Shown: positions 36,255 to 44,612 of the stretch, in pieces | Layout: each line of letters opens with the position of its first letter | How positions within the stretch are numbered: position 1 is the stretch's first letter | Assembly (NCBI GenBank): GCA_905202485.1 | Contig: CAJKRY010000002.1 | Coordinates: 1-64,000 of the forward strand | Source of the DNA: an uncultured Methanomassiliicoccus sp. | GTDB lineage: Archaea > Thermoplasmatota > Thermoplasmata > Methanomassiliicoccales > Methanomassiliicoccaceae | Direction of reading: 5' to 3' | DNA: 64,000 nucleotides | Translations under genes and position numbers: made by a program | The notes under the pieces: generated by a model | Told to the model about the DNA's origin: nothing | Seen by the model: only the letters and a program-made list of their open reading frames with translations | Databases searched by the model: none

Positions 36255-36276
36255 GGTCTGGTCATTCTACCAGACC
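36255..36276 (+). other. Perfect hairpin between ABC permease and antiporter
   Basis: GGTCTGGT at 36255-36262 and ACCAGACC at 36269-36276 form an 8-bp GC-rich stem with a 6-nt loop. TATA-like sequences at about 36219-36230 and 36242-36249 lie before it, so the hairpin probably falls in the leader of the antiporter mRNA, 28 nt before its ATG. It could instead be a terminator of the ABC unit or a protein-binding palindrome. Confidence 0.5.
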
Positions 36277-36303
36277 TAAATCCTGCCAATCAGTGATTAG
36301 ACC

Positions 36304-38160
36304 ATGGAAAGCGAGATTTACTTAGGCCTACTCGCAATATTCGTCATTGGGATTGGCGCCCAATGGTTAGGAAGATTGCTGAGAATTCCCCCGCTTTTAA
36401 TCTTGTTACCTGCAGGTCTGATTGCAGGAGGCGTTTTAGGAATAGTCAAGCCTGAACAGATCTTCGGAGATCTGCTGTACCCAGGAGTTACGTTTTTAGT
36501 TTCTCTGCTGCTTTTCCAAAGTGCATTAAAGTTACATATCGCAGATCTTCCTTCTGAAAGCCGCAAACCTGTCGTCAGACTCACTGGCATAGGACTCTTA
36601 ATCACAGTCTTTGGAACTGCATTGCTATTGTATTATGTGCTAGACGTGAGCATTGACATGGCGCTTCTCGTCGGTGCAATCTTAGGCGTCTCAGGCCCTA
36701 CAGTCATTGGTCCACTGATTAGATCAACAGGACTGAAAAGAAGAGTTGCCAGCGTACTCGAGTGGGAAGGCGTTTTTCTTGATCCTATTGGTGCAACAAT
36801 CGGCATAGTCATTCTAAACGTCATCCTGTCTGTAGGACATGCCAGTCCGCTTCTGAATCTCGTAGTCTGCGCAGGATTTGGAATAATCGTGGGAATCATA
36901 CTCGCTGCTCTGCTTACCATTATATTATCCAGAAACATGGTTTCCGATACTCTGGAAGCCGCTGTGTGTCTGATGTTTGCTGTAATCGCATTCACATTTT
37001 CAGAAGTTGTCGTTCCCGGTTCGGGACTGTTTGCATCCACAGTTCTCGGATTTGTATTAGGAAACCAAAAAGCTGTGTCTATGACCAGCATAAAAGGTTT
37101 TGGAATGACTGTTGAAGTTCTAATCATTGGAATACTGTTCGTTACACTGGGAGCGTTAGTGCCTATTGACGGCCTAATAAAATACATAATTCCAATTATA
37201 ATAATATTAGTCTTTATCATCCTCATCCTTCGTCCGCTAGCTTCAAGAATTGCACTAGCAGGAACAAAGTTGACTAAAAAGGAAAAGATGATGATTGCAT
37301 TCATGGAACCGCGTGGTATTGTCGCGGCGGCTACTGCATCACAATTCTCTGTATCTTTGACGCAGGCAGGCATAGCATGCGAATTTCTACTACCAGTTGT
37401 ATTCGGCGTGGTTCTTGGTGCAGGAATAATTTACAGCGTAATAGCACTACCGCTGGCAAGACATTTAGAAGTTACAGAACCTCCGAAACACGGTGTGGGA
37501 TTTATCAGCAATAAGATGTGGACTATCGAGCTTGCAGGAAAATTAAAAGATGTAGGGGTTCCAACGCTGGTCTTTGTTACAGACTTCCCAGAGCGGATAA
37601 ACAGCCCCCGCAAAGATGTAAAACTGGCCTCCATACATTACAGCATGGATGACATTGATGAGGCGATGGAGGAAGCATCGTTATCACAGCTTATCGTGGT
37701 TGCTCCAGACAGCACAGCAGAGAGGCTTATTGAGTTTCATGCCTCTGCCAAACTGGGCCGCAGATATATTATGAGTTTACCGCACAACAATGTCGCATAT
37801 CCATCAATCCTTCACTCTCAAAAGAGAAGCAGAATCGCATTCTCTCCAAAACTATCTCAATATGTAATTGAAAGTGTGATTGATAGCGGCGGAACGATCG
37901 AAGTCATGGAAAAACTGGCACCTGGAGATATTGCTTTAGCTATCGTATATGCAAATGGCAATGTGGACATGTCTCCAGGCGATAAATTGTACTATGCATG
38001 CGACTTAAATTCAATTGAGAAAAAGAGACTGATAAAAAGAGGTTTACCAGTAATAAGTGCTGGGGATAAGATCATCGGAATAAAGAAACATTATGATCGT
38101 TCAGCAGAGACAAAATTCACAAAAGATGTTCCCCATGATTTGGTGGACAATGCGTGCTGA
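36304..38160 (+). CDS. Cation/proton antiporter (CPA1/NhaP type) with RCK-like tail
   Basis: A 618-aa membrane protein. Residues 1-395 hold about twelve hydrophobic segments of the sodium/hydrogen exchanger family, with GVSGPTVIGP near 128-137 and EWEGVFLDP at 153-161, where Asp160 should be the ion-binding acid. Residues from about 405 form a soluble part with a Rossmann-like segment (PTLVFVTDFPER) and a final TrkA-C-like portion, suggesting ligand or nucleotide control of transport. The last 70 nt overlap the 3' end of the convergent cfbB gene. Confidence 0.85.
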   Translation: MESEIYLGLLAIFVIGIGAQWLGRLLRIPPLLILLPAGLIAGGVLGIVKPEQIFGDLLYPGVTFLVSLLLFQSALKLHIADLPSESRKPVVRLTGIGLLITVFGTALLLYYVLDVSIDMALLVGAILGVSGPTVIGPLIRSTGLKRRVASVLEWEGVFLDPIGATIGIVILNVILSVGHASPLLNLVVCAGFGIIVGIILAALLTIILSRNMVSDTLEAAVCLMFAVIAFTFSEVVVPGSGLFASTVLGFVLGNQKAVSMTSIKGFGMTVEVLIIGILFVTLGALVPIDGLIKYIIPIIIILVFIILILRPLASRIALAGTKLTKKEKMMIAFMEPRGIVAAATASQFSVSLTQAGIACEFLLPVVFGVVLGAGIIYSVIALPLARHLEVTEPPKHGVGFISNKMWTIELAGKLKDVGVPTLVFVTDFPERINSPRKDVKLASIHYSMDDIDEAMEEASLSQLIVVAPDSTAERLIEFHASAKLGRRYIMSLPHNNVAYPSILHSQKRSRIAFSPKLSQYVIESVIDSGGTIEVMEKLAPGDIALAIVYANGNVDMSPGDKLYYACDLNSIEKKRLIKRGLPVISAGDKIIGIKKHYDRSAETKFTKDVPHDLVDNAC

Positions 38161-39443
38161 TGCATATATGTGCCAATGGTTTTGTTTATCATCTTCCCAT
38201 CAAATCCGTTATTAAACCCGGTGCCTCTGGATATTGAGTATGCAAACGGCCCGGACGGTACAGGCACTAAATGAGAATAATGAAATTCATGAGCTTTTAT
38301 TTCCTGGCCTGCAAAAAGAAAATTATCGGCAGTAGCGGTAGCTCTTACGTAAGATAATCCCTGCCTCTGCTGTGTTTGAACAGCTTTTTCAGGGAATATC
38401 TTTGCCATTTCATGCTCACCGTCATTGACTATTGATGAACATAATGTCATCATCCCACCGCATTCCCCGTAGATTAATTTATTATTATCAGAAAATGTCT
38501 TTAATCCTTCAAGAAAGTCTTTGTTGGCAGAAATTTCCGAAGCATATATTTCTGGATAGCCACCTCCAAGATAGATACTGTCAACGTCTGGAATAGACTC
38601 TCCTTCAGTGGGTTTAAAATATTTCAGATCTGCACCTGCATACTTTAGAGATTCTAGATTTTCAGGATAATAAAATGAGTATGCTTTATCGAAGGGTATT
38701 CCCACTTTGATGCTTTTAGAGTCTGCAGTTTTAAACGGACAATTGTCATCAAAGTGCACGTCAGGAGCATTCTCTGCAATTTCTTCTATTTGTGAAAAAT
38801 CAATATCTGCGACCATGTCTGAAGTCTGCCTCAATATTTCTGAATTATCAGATTCAAACGTAGTGACGAGGCCTAAATGTCGTTCTGCCAGTTTTTCATG
38901 GAGCTTTTCTACAGTTCCGACGACTGGAACTGAAGTAAAAGTTTCAATTGCCTCGGTGGCTTTTTTTCTATGGCGGTCGCCGCTCACATTGTTCAAAATC
39001 ACGCCGGCGATGTTTACATTGGGGTCTAGCATTTTGAATCCCAGAACGTGGGCCGCAGCACTTTTAGCTAGGCTTCTGGCATTGACTACCAGGATAACCG
39101 GAGCGTCAAGAAATTTTGCAATTTCTGCAGTGCTGCCGTCGTCTCCCACTGAAGTTAAACCATCGTAGAGACCTCTGACGCCTTCGATGATGCTTATGCC
39201 TGCGTCCTTTGAAGCCCACCCGAATAGATTTTTAATTGTATTTTTATTCATAAAGAATGAATCCAGATTCCTGGACTGCCTTTTGCATGCCAGAGTATGA
39301 AACATTGGATCAATGAAATCCGGACCTACTTTGTATCCCTGTACACATTTATTTTTAGATAAACGGGACATCATACCAGCGGTAATCGCAGTTTTTCCAA
39401 CACCGCTGCCGGTGCCTGCAATGACTACTCTGGGACAATTCAA
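38091..39443 (-). CDS. cfbB: Ni-sirohydrochlorin a,c-diamide synthase
   Basis: A 450-aa amidotransferase of the CbiA/CobB family that amidates the a and c acetate side chains of nickel-sirohydrochlorin, using glutamine and ATP, in F430 synthesis. The N-terminal P-loop-like segment is VIAGTGSGVGKTAITAG; the glutaminase half has YGECGGMM with the catalytic cysteine near residue 332 and a late GTYMHQHAL segment. The start is TTG at 39443, sharing bases with the cfbC stop (TTGA), with GAGGGAT upstream. Assignment to F430 rather than cobyrinate follows from the adjacent cfbC, cfbD and cfbE. Confidence 0.9.
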   Translation of the reverse strand: MNCPRVVIAGTGSGVGKTAITAGMMSRLSKNKCVQGYKVGPDFIDPMFHTLACKRQSRNLDSFFMNKNTIKNLFGWASKDAGISIIEGVRGLYDGLTSVGDDGSTAEIAKFLDAPVILVVNARSLAKSAAAHVLGFKMLDPNVNIAGVILNNVSGDRHRKKATEAIETFTSVPVVGTVEKLHEKLAERHLGLVTTFESDNSEILRQTSDMVADIDFSQIEEIAENAPDVHFDDNCPFKTADSKSIKVGIPFDKAYSFYYPENLESLKYAGADLKYFKPTEGESIPDVDSIYLGGGYPEIYASEISANKDFLEGLKTFSDNNKLIYGECGGMMTLCSSIVNDGEHEMAKIFPEKAVQTQQRQGLSYVRATATADNFLFAGQEIKAHEFHYSHLVPVPSGPFAYSISRGTGFNNGFDGKMINKTIGTYMHQHALSTKSWGTSFVNFVSAERS

Positions 39444-40219
39444 TTAATCCCTCGTAACATGTTTCTGATCTCATCAGGAGTCACAGGAGTAGGGACAGAT
39501 TCTGAGTCGTTGGAAAGAATGGTATCCCTGAGATTTCTGTATGCGTCTGCCTGAGAGCTTTGAGAGTCCCCTTCAATTACAGTCATGCCGCGATTCTCGC
39601 ATTCCCTCACAGAAGGGTGCCTGGGTATGTATCCTACCACTTTTGAGCCTATCATTGAAGCAAACTTAGCAACTGCATCTCTCTCATTTTCAGTCTCTCT
39701 GGAGTTGCAGATTATTCCTCCCAGTTTAACGCCGAGATTAGACAGGCCTCGGGCAATGTTATTAGCGGCATAGAGTGAAAGATACTCACCTGAAGTTACG
39801 ATATAAACCTCGTCTGCAAACCCCTCCCTAATAGGAGAAGCAAATCCTCCACAGACTACATCTCCGGGAACATCATACAGCAGGAAGTCATCGTCATCTC
39901 TCAGACAGTTCTTAGATAATTCCTGCATAGCAACTAATATTCCTCTACCTGCACAGCCCACGCCTGCTACAGGGCCTCCGACTTCTACACAATGTATTCC
40001 TTTGTATCCTTCAAACACAACTTCGTCTAAACCTGATTTTTTCTGTTCAAGAAATGTAGGAATGCTTTTTCCGCCCATAAGTGTCATGCTGCCGTCTGAT
40101 TTAGGGTCGCATCCGATATACCAGACTTTCAGACCCAGCTCTGCAACGGCGGCGCATAGATTCGCGGATACAGTGGATTTTCCGATTCCGCCTTTCCCGT
40201 ATATGGCTATCTGTTTCAT
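39440..40219 (-). CDS. cfbC: Ni-sirohydrochlorin a,c-diamide reductive cyclase, NifH-like component
   Basis: A 259-aa homologue of nitrogenase iron protein. With CfbD it reduces Ni-sirohydrochlorin a,c-diamide and closes the lactam ring. The P-loop is YGKGGIGKST at residues 7-16. The two cysteines that bridge the shared [4Fe-4S] cluster of the dimer are in GVGCAGRG and VVCGGFASP. The ATG overlaps the cfbD stop and follows GGAGG. Confidence 0.94.
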   Translation of the reverse strand: MKQIAIYGKGGIGKSTVSANLCAAVAELGLKVWYIGCDPKSDGSMTLMGGKSIPTFLEQKKSGLDEVVFEGYKGIHCVEVGGPVAGVGCAGRGILVAMQELSKNCLRDDDDFLLYDVPGDVVCGGFASPIREGFADEVYIVTSGEYLSLYAANNIARGLSNLGVKLGGIICNSRETENERDAVAKFASMIGSKVVGYIPRHPSVRECENRGMTVIEGDSQSSQADAYRNLRDTILSNDSESVPTPVTPDEIRNMLRGIN

Positions 40220-41301
40220 AAGATTCCTCCATCTACAACTTCACGGATGGTGTTCCCAAGTTCTGACGGGATAATTGATCTTGCAGCCATTACTGCGGCG
40301 TGTGTGTTTATTTCTCCAATGGAATATTCAAAACCTTTGTCGATATAATTTCTGATTTCACGCGGCTGATCAGTTACAAGAATATCATCGATTTTTAGAT
40401 TTGGAACGATGTGAGGAAGACCGGCGATTATACGCAGATCGGCATTAGAAGCGTCCAAGGCCTTCGAACAGACTTCACCGAGAACAGGGTACTCATCCAG
40501 TCCGCCGGTGATTAGTATATTCGTGATGCCGCTGGAAGCAAGATCGTTTGTAATGTCCTGAGCATATCTTCGTATGCGGGGCAGTCCGATATTCAGCGCC
40601 AGATTGCCTATGTATTCAGAACTGCCGCCGACCTTAGCTTTAGCATAGTCGACTGCTTTAATTAGATCAGCAAAGCCGTAAGCCGTTTCTTTTTTGGCGT
40701 TTATAACTACAGTAACTTTTCCTCCCCTTCTGAGGGTGTTTACGATCTTCAGAGCTGCTGAAAGTTTGGTGGCGCCGGGATGAGGTTCGAGATACTCTCT
40801 GCTAGTCAGGCCTTTTTCTCTTTCAACCAGAGTTGCACGCTGCAGAATTGCTATCTGACGGTCTGCTTCTTCTTTGCTTATTACGCCATTGATTGAAGCG
40901 ACTTCAAGAGTCCTGATAGCACCGGATGTGTTGGGACCAGAACAGCCGTGCACATCAATGCAGAGAACTTTAGCTTTCACATCGGCTTTTTTTACAGCTC
41001 CATCCAGGTTTTCTCCGATAATCATAGAGGAACAGGTTCCTACCACGCCAATCAGCTTGGGAGAGTAGTTAGCATCAATGTGCTTGAGAATCCTGATTAA
41101 TTTTTCTTCGGCTCCAAAGATCAAATCATTTTCCTGCATGCCAGTAGTCATTACTCTGACGCCGGCTTCTTCGAGCCTTCTTGACGGCATGAAGCCGCAT
41201 CCCGCAGGCCCGTGGATAAGAATGACATCAGCATCCAGATCCCGCAGGGTATACATTGCAGCTACAATAGGATTAGGCCTCGGATGGAGGACATCATTCA
41301 G
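40216..41301 (-). CDS. cfbD: Ni-sirohydrochlorin a,c-diamide reductive cyclase, NifD-like component, probable CUG start
   Basis: Catalytic partner of CfbC, related to nitrogenase NifD but about 361 aa. Cysteines in HGPAGCGF, GTCSSM and HGCSGPN are cluster-ligand candidates. The first ATG is at 41256, but the 15 codons before it encode the conserved family start (HPRPNPIVAAMYTL), so translation must begin earlier. No ATG, GTG or TTG exists in that stretch. A CTG at 41301-41299 lies 6 nt after GGAGGG and shares its TG with the cfbE stop (CTGA), mirroring the ATGA and TTGA junctions of cfbC and cfbB. CUG is therefore the best start. Confidence 0.85.
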   Translation of the reverse strand: MNDVLHPRPNPIVAAMYTLRDLDADVILIHGPAGCGFMPSRRLEEAGVRVMTTGMQENDLIFGAEEKLIRILKHIDANYSPKLIGVVGTCSSMIIGENLDGAVKKADVKAKVLCIDVHGCSGPNTSGAIRTLEVASINGVISKEEADRQIAILQRATLVEREKGLTSREYLEPHPGATKLSAALKIVNTLRRGGKVTVVINAKKETAYGFADLIKAVDYAKAKVGGSSEYIGNLALNIGLPRIRRYAQDITNDLASSGITNILITGGLDEYPVLGEVCSKALDASNADLRIIAGLPHIVPNLKIDDILVTDQPREIRNYIDKGFEYSIGEINTHAAVMAARSIIPSELGNTIREVVDGGIL

Positions 41302-42587
41302 AGATATCCCTCCTTAGTAAAGCACATGAGAACTTTGTGTTTTCCGCGGACATCTGTAAATCCATCAATACGCCTGAACCCAGGAGTTTCAAACCCCGGC
41401 ATATTCATAAGATACTGACCTGTAACGCAGTTATCTGAAGACAGCAGAGCGTTTACATCGATGAGATCTAACTTTTCACAGACTTTGGCATTTACCGGAT
41501 CTAAAGCAACTCCAATATCCGTCTGCGAATAATAATTTTCAAGGGTCTTGAGGTTCCAAGCGATTGATCCTGCACTTACACCAGGATTGCGATCAGTTAC
41601 CCTGAACCAGCCTTTCTCTTTGAGCACTTCTCCCCTGCCGGGAACTCCATAGAAGCTTGAAAGTGAAGAGACGGCTTTGCCCATGTCAAATCCAAGTGCA
41701 TATACACATCCCAGTGCAGTGGAGATTGCGATAGCATAGCTGGGAACAAGATATGATGACTGGAGCTTGACCTCATAAACGCCCTCTGGCGTCTCAACAG
41801 TAGCGGGAACCTGCTTGCCTAAAGTCAGTTTGTCGGGCAGCGTCAGTTTGATATCCCCGCCTCCGAAAGTTACAGATTTTACACCTGCCGGAACATATGA
41901 AGACCATATGCTGGATTCATCATACGAATAGACGACAGTGTCTTTAGCGGCAGAGATCATCTGCACCTTTCCGTCAAAAGCTTTCTTTGTAGCTGCAGCA
42001 ATCGGATAATTGTTACCTAATGAAGTGATAGCTGAAACTTTGGATAATCCAGTACCACCGATGCTTACTTCAAAAATTCCAATGTCTACATCTAAGTCTA
42101 ACTTTGAAGCATCTAAGACTGCAGGAGGCGCAATGCTTACTTTATCTTTCAGGACCACAGTGCCTTCTGAACTGACTATTCCACGACCACGGCTAGTATG
42201 CAAAAGAACTTTTTTTCCGCATGCGACCAGCATATGTGCCAGAACATGACATGCAGAAGTCTTCCCCCAGACGCCGGTTATTTCTACAGTAGGAAAGTTA
42301 AATGAGGCCAGTTGTCCAACGGCCTCATGAGATGTTAAACGCTTTGAAAGCTTGGCGTTTCCTATGTATTTTTCCGGGCAGTGAATGGGCAGGATGCCGA
42401 GATCAAATGATTTATCCGGAGCTTCGTTCAGTACTTCTACTCCGCATTGGATCAGAGAATCTTTGACATTCTGACTGGCAGTGTGATAAACATCCACTGC
42501 TGTAACTTTGTATCCCCTTTGTGCATACTCCTTGGCCAGTATCTCACCGCCGTGGGTGAGATCCAGAACAAGGACGCTGCTACTCAT
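41298..42587 (-). CDS. cfbE: Coenzyme F430 synthetase (Mur-ligase-like)
   Basis: A 429-aa ATP-dependent ligase-fold enzyme that closes the final carbocyclic ring (15,17(3)-seco-F430 to F430). The Mur-type P-loop is GVWGKTSACH at about residues 106-115. Also typical are GGEILAKEYAQRGYKV at the N-terminus and the VPGRGEV and NPGVSA segments. AAGGAT precedes the ATG, which follows the cfbA stop without a gap. Confidence 0.92.
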   Translation of the reverse strand: MSSSVLVLDLTHGGEILAKEYAQRGYKVTAVDVYHTASQNVKDSLIQCGVEVLNEAPDKSFDLGILPIHCPEKYIGNAKLSKRLTSHEAVGQLASFNFPTVEITGVWGKTSACHVLAHMLVACGKKVLLHTSRGRGIVSSEGTVVLKDKVSIAPPAVLDASKLDLDVDIGIFEVSIGGTGLSKVSAITSLGNNYPIAAATKKAFDGKVQMISAAKDTVVYSYDESSIWSSYVPAGVKSVTFGGGDIKLTLPDKLTLGKQVPATVETPEGVYEVKLQSSYLVPSYAIAISTALGCVYALGFDMGKAVSSLSSFYGVPGRGEVLKEKGWFRVTDRNPGVSAGSIAWNLKTLENYYSQTDIGVALDPVNAKVCEKLDLIDVNALLSSDNCVTGQYLMNMPGFETPGFRRIDGFTDVRGKHKVLMCFTKEGYL

Positions 42588-42974
42588 TTACATCCTTTCC
42601 CTGACTCTGTCTGCGAGGATCTGAGCTATCCTCTCATCTTCTCCGATAGGATTGCAGTATTTCAGAGTGACCTGCTTGTCGCCGACCATTATCTGTCCTT
42701 CTTTGGAACCGATCGGCAGCCCAATGGCCATCGGAATGTCTTCAGTAAGATGCATGCCGGATGCCAGGAAACAGGGCTGTACAAAAATAGTATCTACACC
42801 CTGAGAAACTAACCACTTCATGCCTTCTTCAATCGTTGGTCCGTTTAACTGCATGTATGCAGGTGTAACCGGTCCGAGACCCATGTTCTTCATTTTTTCT
42901 GCAGTAAAGTCAACTACTTTCTTGTTGTAATCCAATTTACTGCCGTGTCCTACTACAATTACTCCGCTTTTCAT
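42588..42974 (-). CDS. cfbA: Sirohydrochlorin nickelochelatase (small CbiX type)
   Basis: A 128-aa short chelatase (CbiXS) that inserts nickel into sirohydrochlorin, the first committed F430 step; the enzyme can also use cobalt. The metal-binding histidines are in VVGHGSKLDY near residue 10 and GMHLTEDIP near residue 74. AAGGGGAT precedes the ATG. It begins after a 113-nt gap from hemD, the only sizeable gap in the cluster. Confidence 0.92.
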   Translation of the reverse strand: MKSGVIVVGHGSKLDYNKKVVDFTAEKMKNMGLGPVTPAYMQLNGPTIEEGMKWLVSQGVDTIFVQPCFLASGMHLTEDIPMAIGLPIGSKEGQIMVGDKQVTLKYCNPIGEDERIAQILADRVRERM

Positions 42975-43087
42975 TTTATATCCCCTTTTTTGTCACATGC
43001 CTTTTGGCATTGGCTGAAATAGATCACGTCTATTAAATCTTTCAGGCTAGATCACAGCCTGCTGAAAGGATAGATGCTGTGATCAGA
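42975..43087 (-). promoter_or_regulatory. hemD-cfbA intercistronic region with two competing hairpins
   Basis: Two stems share bases and cannot form together. Stem A pairs CTTTCAG (43039-43045) with CTGAAAG (43062-43068), with an extra inner GCT/AGC pairing. Stem B pairs GATCACAGC (43050-43058) with GCTGTGATC (43076-43084), a perfect 9-bp match. They sit between hemD and cfbA, where haem/siro precursors branch to F430, and could act as an attenuator or processing site. No known riboswitch (for example cobalamin) was recognised. Confidence 0.45.
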
Positions 43088-43870
43088 TCATGAATGTGTA
43101 AATGCAGCGACTAAGGAGTCAAGCATTGAGGAATAAGTTGCGTCTTTGGGAACAATGTCTACGCGTATTCCTAATGATTCTAAACGCTCTTTTGTCGGGT
43201 AGCCTATGGCAGCCACAGTGGCAGAGTTTATGTGATCTACAGCATCAGCAGACATATCGCATATTGCCTCAATAAATGAAGAAGCAGAAAGTGCTGAAGT
43301 AAATGCAAATGCATCTATTTCCCCTGCCAGAGTCATTTTGGCTAGATTCATGAGGTTTTCATCTCTGGTCTTTACCAGGCGGTACACAGGTACATCAGAC
43401 ACTTTGGCTCCTGAATCGGTGAGGCCCTGCGAAAGGATCTTGTCACCGTGGTCAGATCTTAAAATGTAAACGTTCTTTCCCTTCACTTTTCCAGACAATG
43501 ATTCCACTATGCCCTTGGAAGAATATTCAGAGGGAATTTCAGAGACTGAAATGTTAAAACTGGAAAGAGCACCAGCGCTTACAGGGCCTATGGCTATCAC
43601 ATTTGTTTTAGAAAGAAGCTTGACAAAATCATCAGTTGGCATCATCTCTGAAGAAAGCGAGATCATTGCATCTGCACCGTTTGTGCTGGTGATTATAAGG
43701 TAATCAACAGAACTTTTAGATAAATTATCGATAAATTCATTGAATAACTGAGACTTGTTGAAGACTATCTCAACTGGTGATGCGCAGACAGGGTTAAACC
43801 CTGCAGTCATGGCCATCTGTTTAGATTCGTCCAGACGGTTTTTAGGGCGCATCACGGCAAGGGTCTTCAT
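43088..43870 (-). CDS. hemD: Uroporphyrinogen-III synthase
   Basis: A 260-aa enzyme that closes and inverts ring D of hydroxymethylbilane to give uroporphyrinogen III. The sequence is poorly conserved in general, but the two-domain layout, VDYLIITSTNGADAMISL, FAFTSALSASSFIEAI and AAIGYPTKERLESLGI (with the usual T-x-x-x-L-x-x-x-G pattern) identify it. GGAGG precedes the ATG, which overlaps the cobA stop. Confidence 0.88.
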   Translation of the reverse strand: MKTLAVMRPKNRLDESKQMAMTAGFNPVCASPVEIVFNKSQLFNEFIDNLSKSSVDYLIITSTNGADAMISLSSEMMPTDDFVKLLSKTNVIAIGPVSAGALSSFNISVSEIPSEYSSKGIVESLSGKVKGKNVYILRSDHGDKILSQGLTDSGAKVSDVPVYRLVKTRDENLMNLAKMTLAGEIDAFAFTSALSASSFIEAICDMSADAVDHINSATVAAIGYPTKERLESLGIRVDIVPKDATYSSMLDSLVAAFTHS

Positions 43871-44610
43871 CTTAAATCCTCCAAAAGATCATGCAGAACG
43901 GCTATCTTTCCTACTACAACGACCGCTGGAGCAGTGATGCTGTTGTCTTCACAGACATCTGCGATAGTGGCTACGTCTGCCAGTACAGAGCGCTGTGCCG
44001 GAGTCGAAGCAGCATGAATTACTGCAACCGGCGTTTCTGGGTTCATTCCGAAACCAGCCAGTTTCTGCATTGTTTCCCTCAGATTGGATACACCCATCAT
44101 GATTACGAGAGTTCCTTTAGTTTTGGCAAGAGCTTCCCAGTCCACCGCTTCAGCATTGCCGTCTTTTGAATGCCCTGTTACAAATGTAACGTATGATGCA
44201 TAGTCTCTGTGAGTGACTGGAATACCAGCTAACGCAGGGCCTGCAATTGCAGAAGTTACACCTGGAACAACCTGAACTTTTACACCGGCGTCTATCAGTT
44301 CCTGGGCTTCTTCTCCGCCTCTGCCAAACATGAATGGATCCCCTCCTTTCAGCCTGACAACGATTTTATTTTCTTTAGCTTTTGAAACTAATATCTGATT
44401 GATCGAATTCTGCTCAGCTTTGTGAAAACCACCCTTTTTTCCTACATCGATCAGTTCTGCCCCGCTTTTTGTTTCTTTTAAAAGATCCTGGCCGGCTAGC
44501 TGGTCATAAACAACAACATCAGCATTCCTCAGAAGCTCTAATCCTTTTACAGTTATCAACTTAGAATCTCCAGGGCCGGCACCGACAAGATAGACTACGC
44601 CTTCAGACAT
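43867..44610 (-). CDS. cobA: Uroporphyrinogen-III C-methyltransferase (SUMT)
   Basis: A 247-aa SAM-dependent enzyme that methylates uroporphyrinogen III at C2 and C7 to precorrin-2. The N-terminal VYLVGAGPGDSKLITVKGLELL, the VVRLKGGDPFMFGRGGEEAQ and the VVPGVTSAIAGPALAGIPVTHR segments are the family signatures. GGTGA 6 nt upstream is contributed by the end of hemC. Confidence 0.95.
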   Translation of the reverse strand: MSEGVVYLVGAGPGDSKLITVKGLELLRNADVVVYDQLAGQDLLKETKSGAELIDVGKKGGFHKAEQNSINQILVSKAKENKIVVRLKGGDPFMFGRGGEEAQELIDAGVKVQVVPGVTSAIAGPALAGIPVTHRDYASYVTFVTGHSKDGNAEAVDWEALAKTKGTLVIMMGVSNLRETMQKLAGFGMNPETPVAVIHAASTPAQRSVLADVATIADVCEDNSITAPAVVVVGKIAVLHDLLEDLR

Positions 44611-44612
44611 AT

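Noticed and set aside
36633..37373. Long minus-strand ORF opposite the cation antiporter
   Set aside because: Composition (many Thr, Ser, Ile, Pro, Met) is that of an antisense shadow of membrane-protein codons; no family resemblance or ribosome-binding site.
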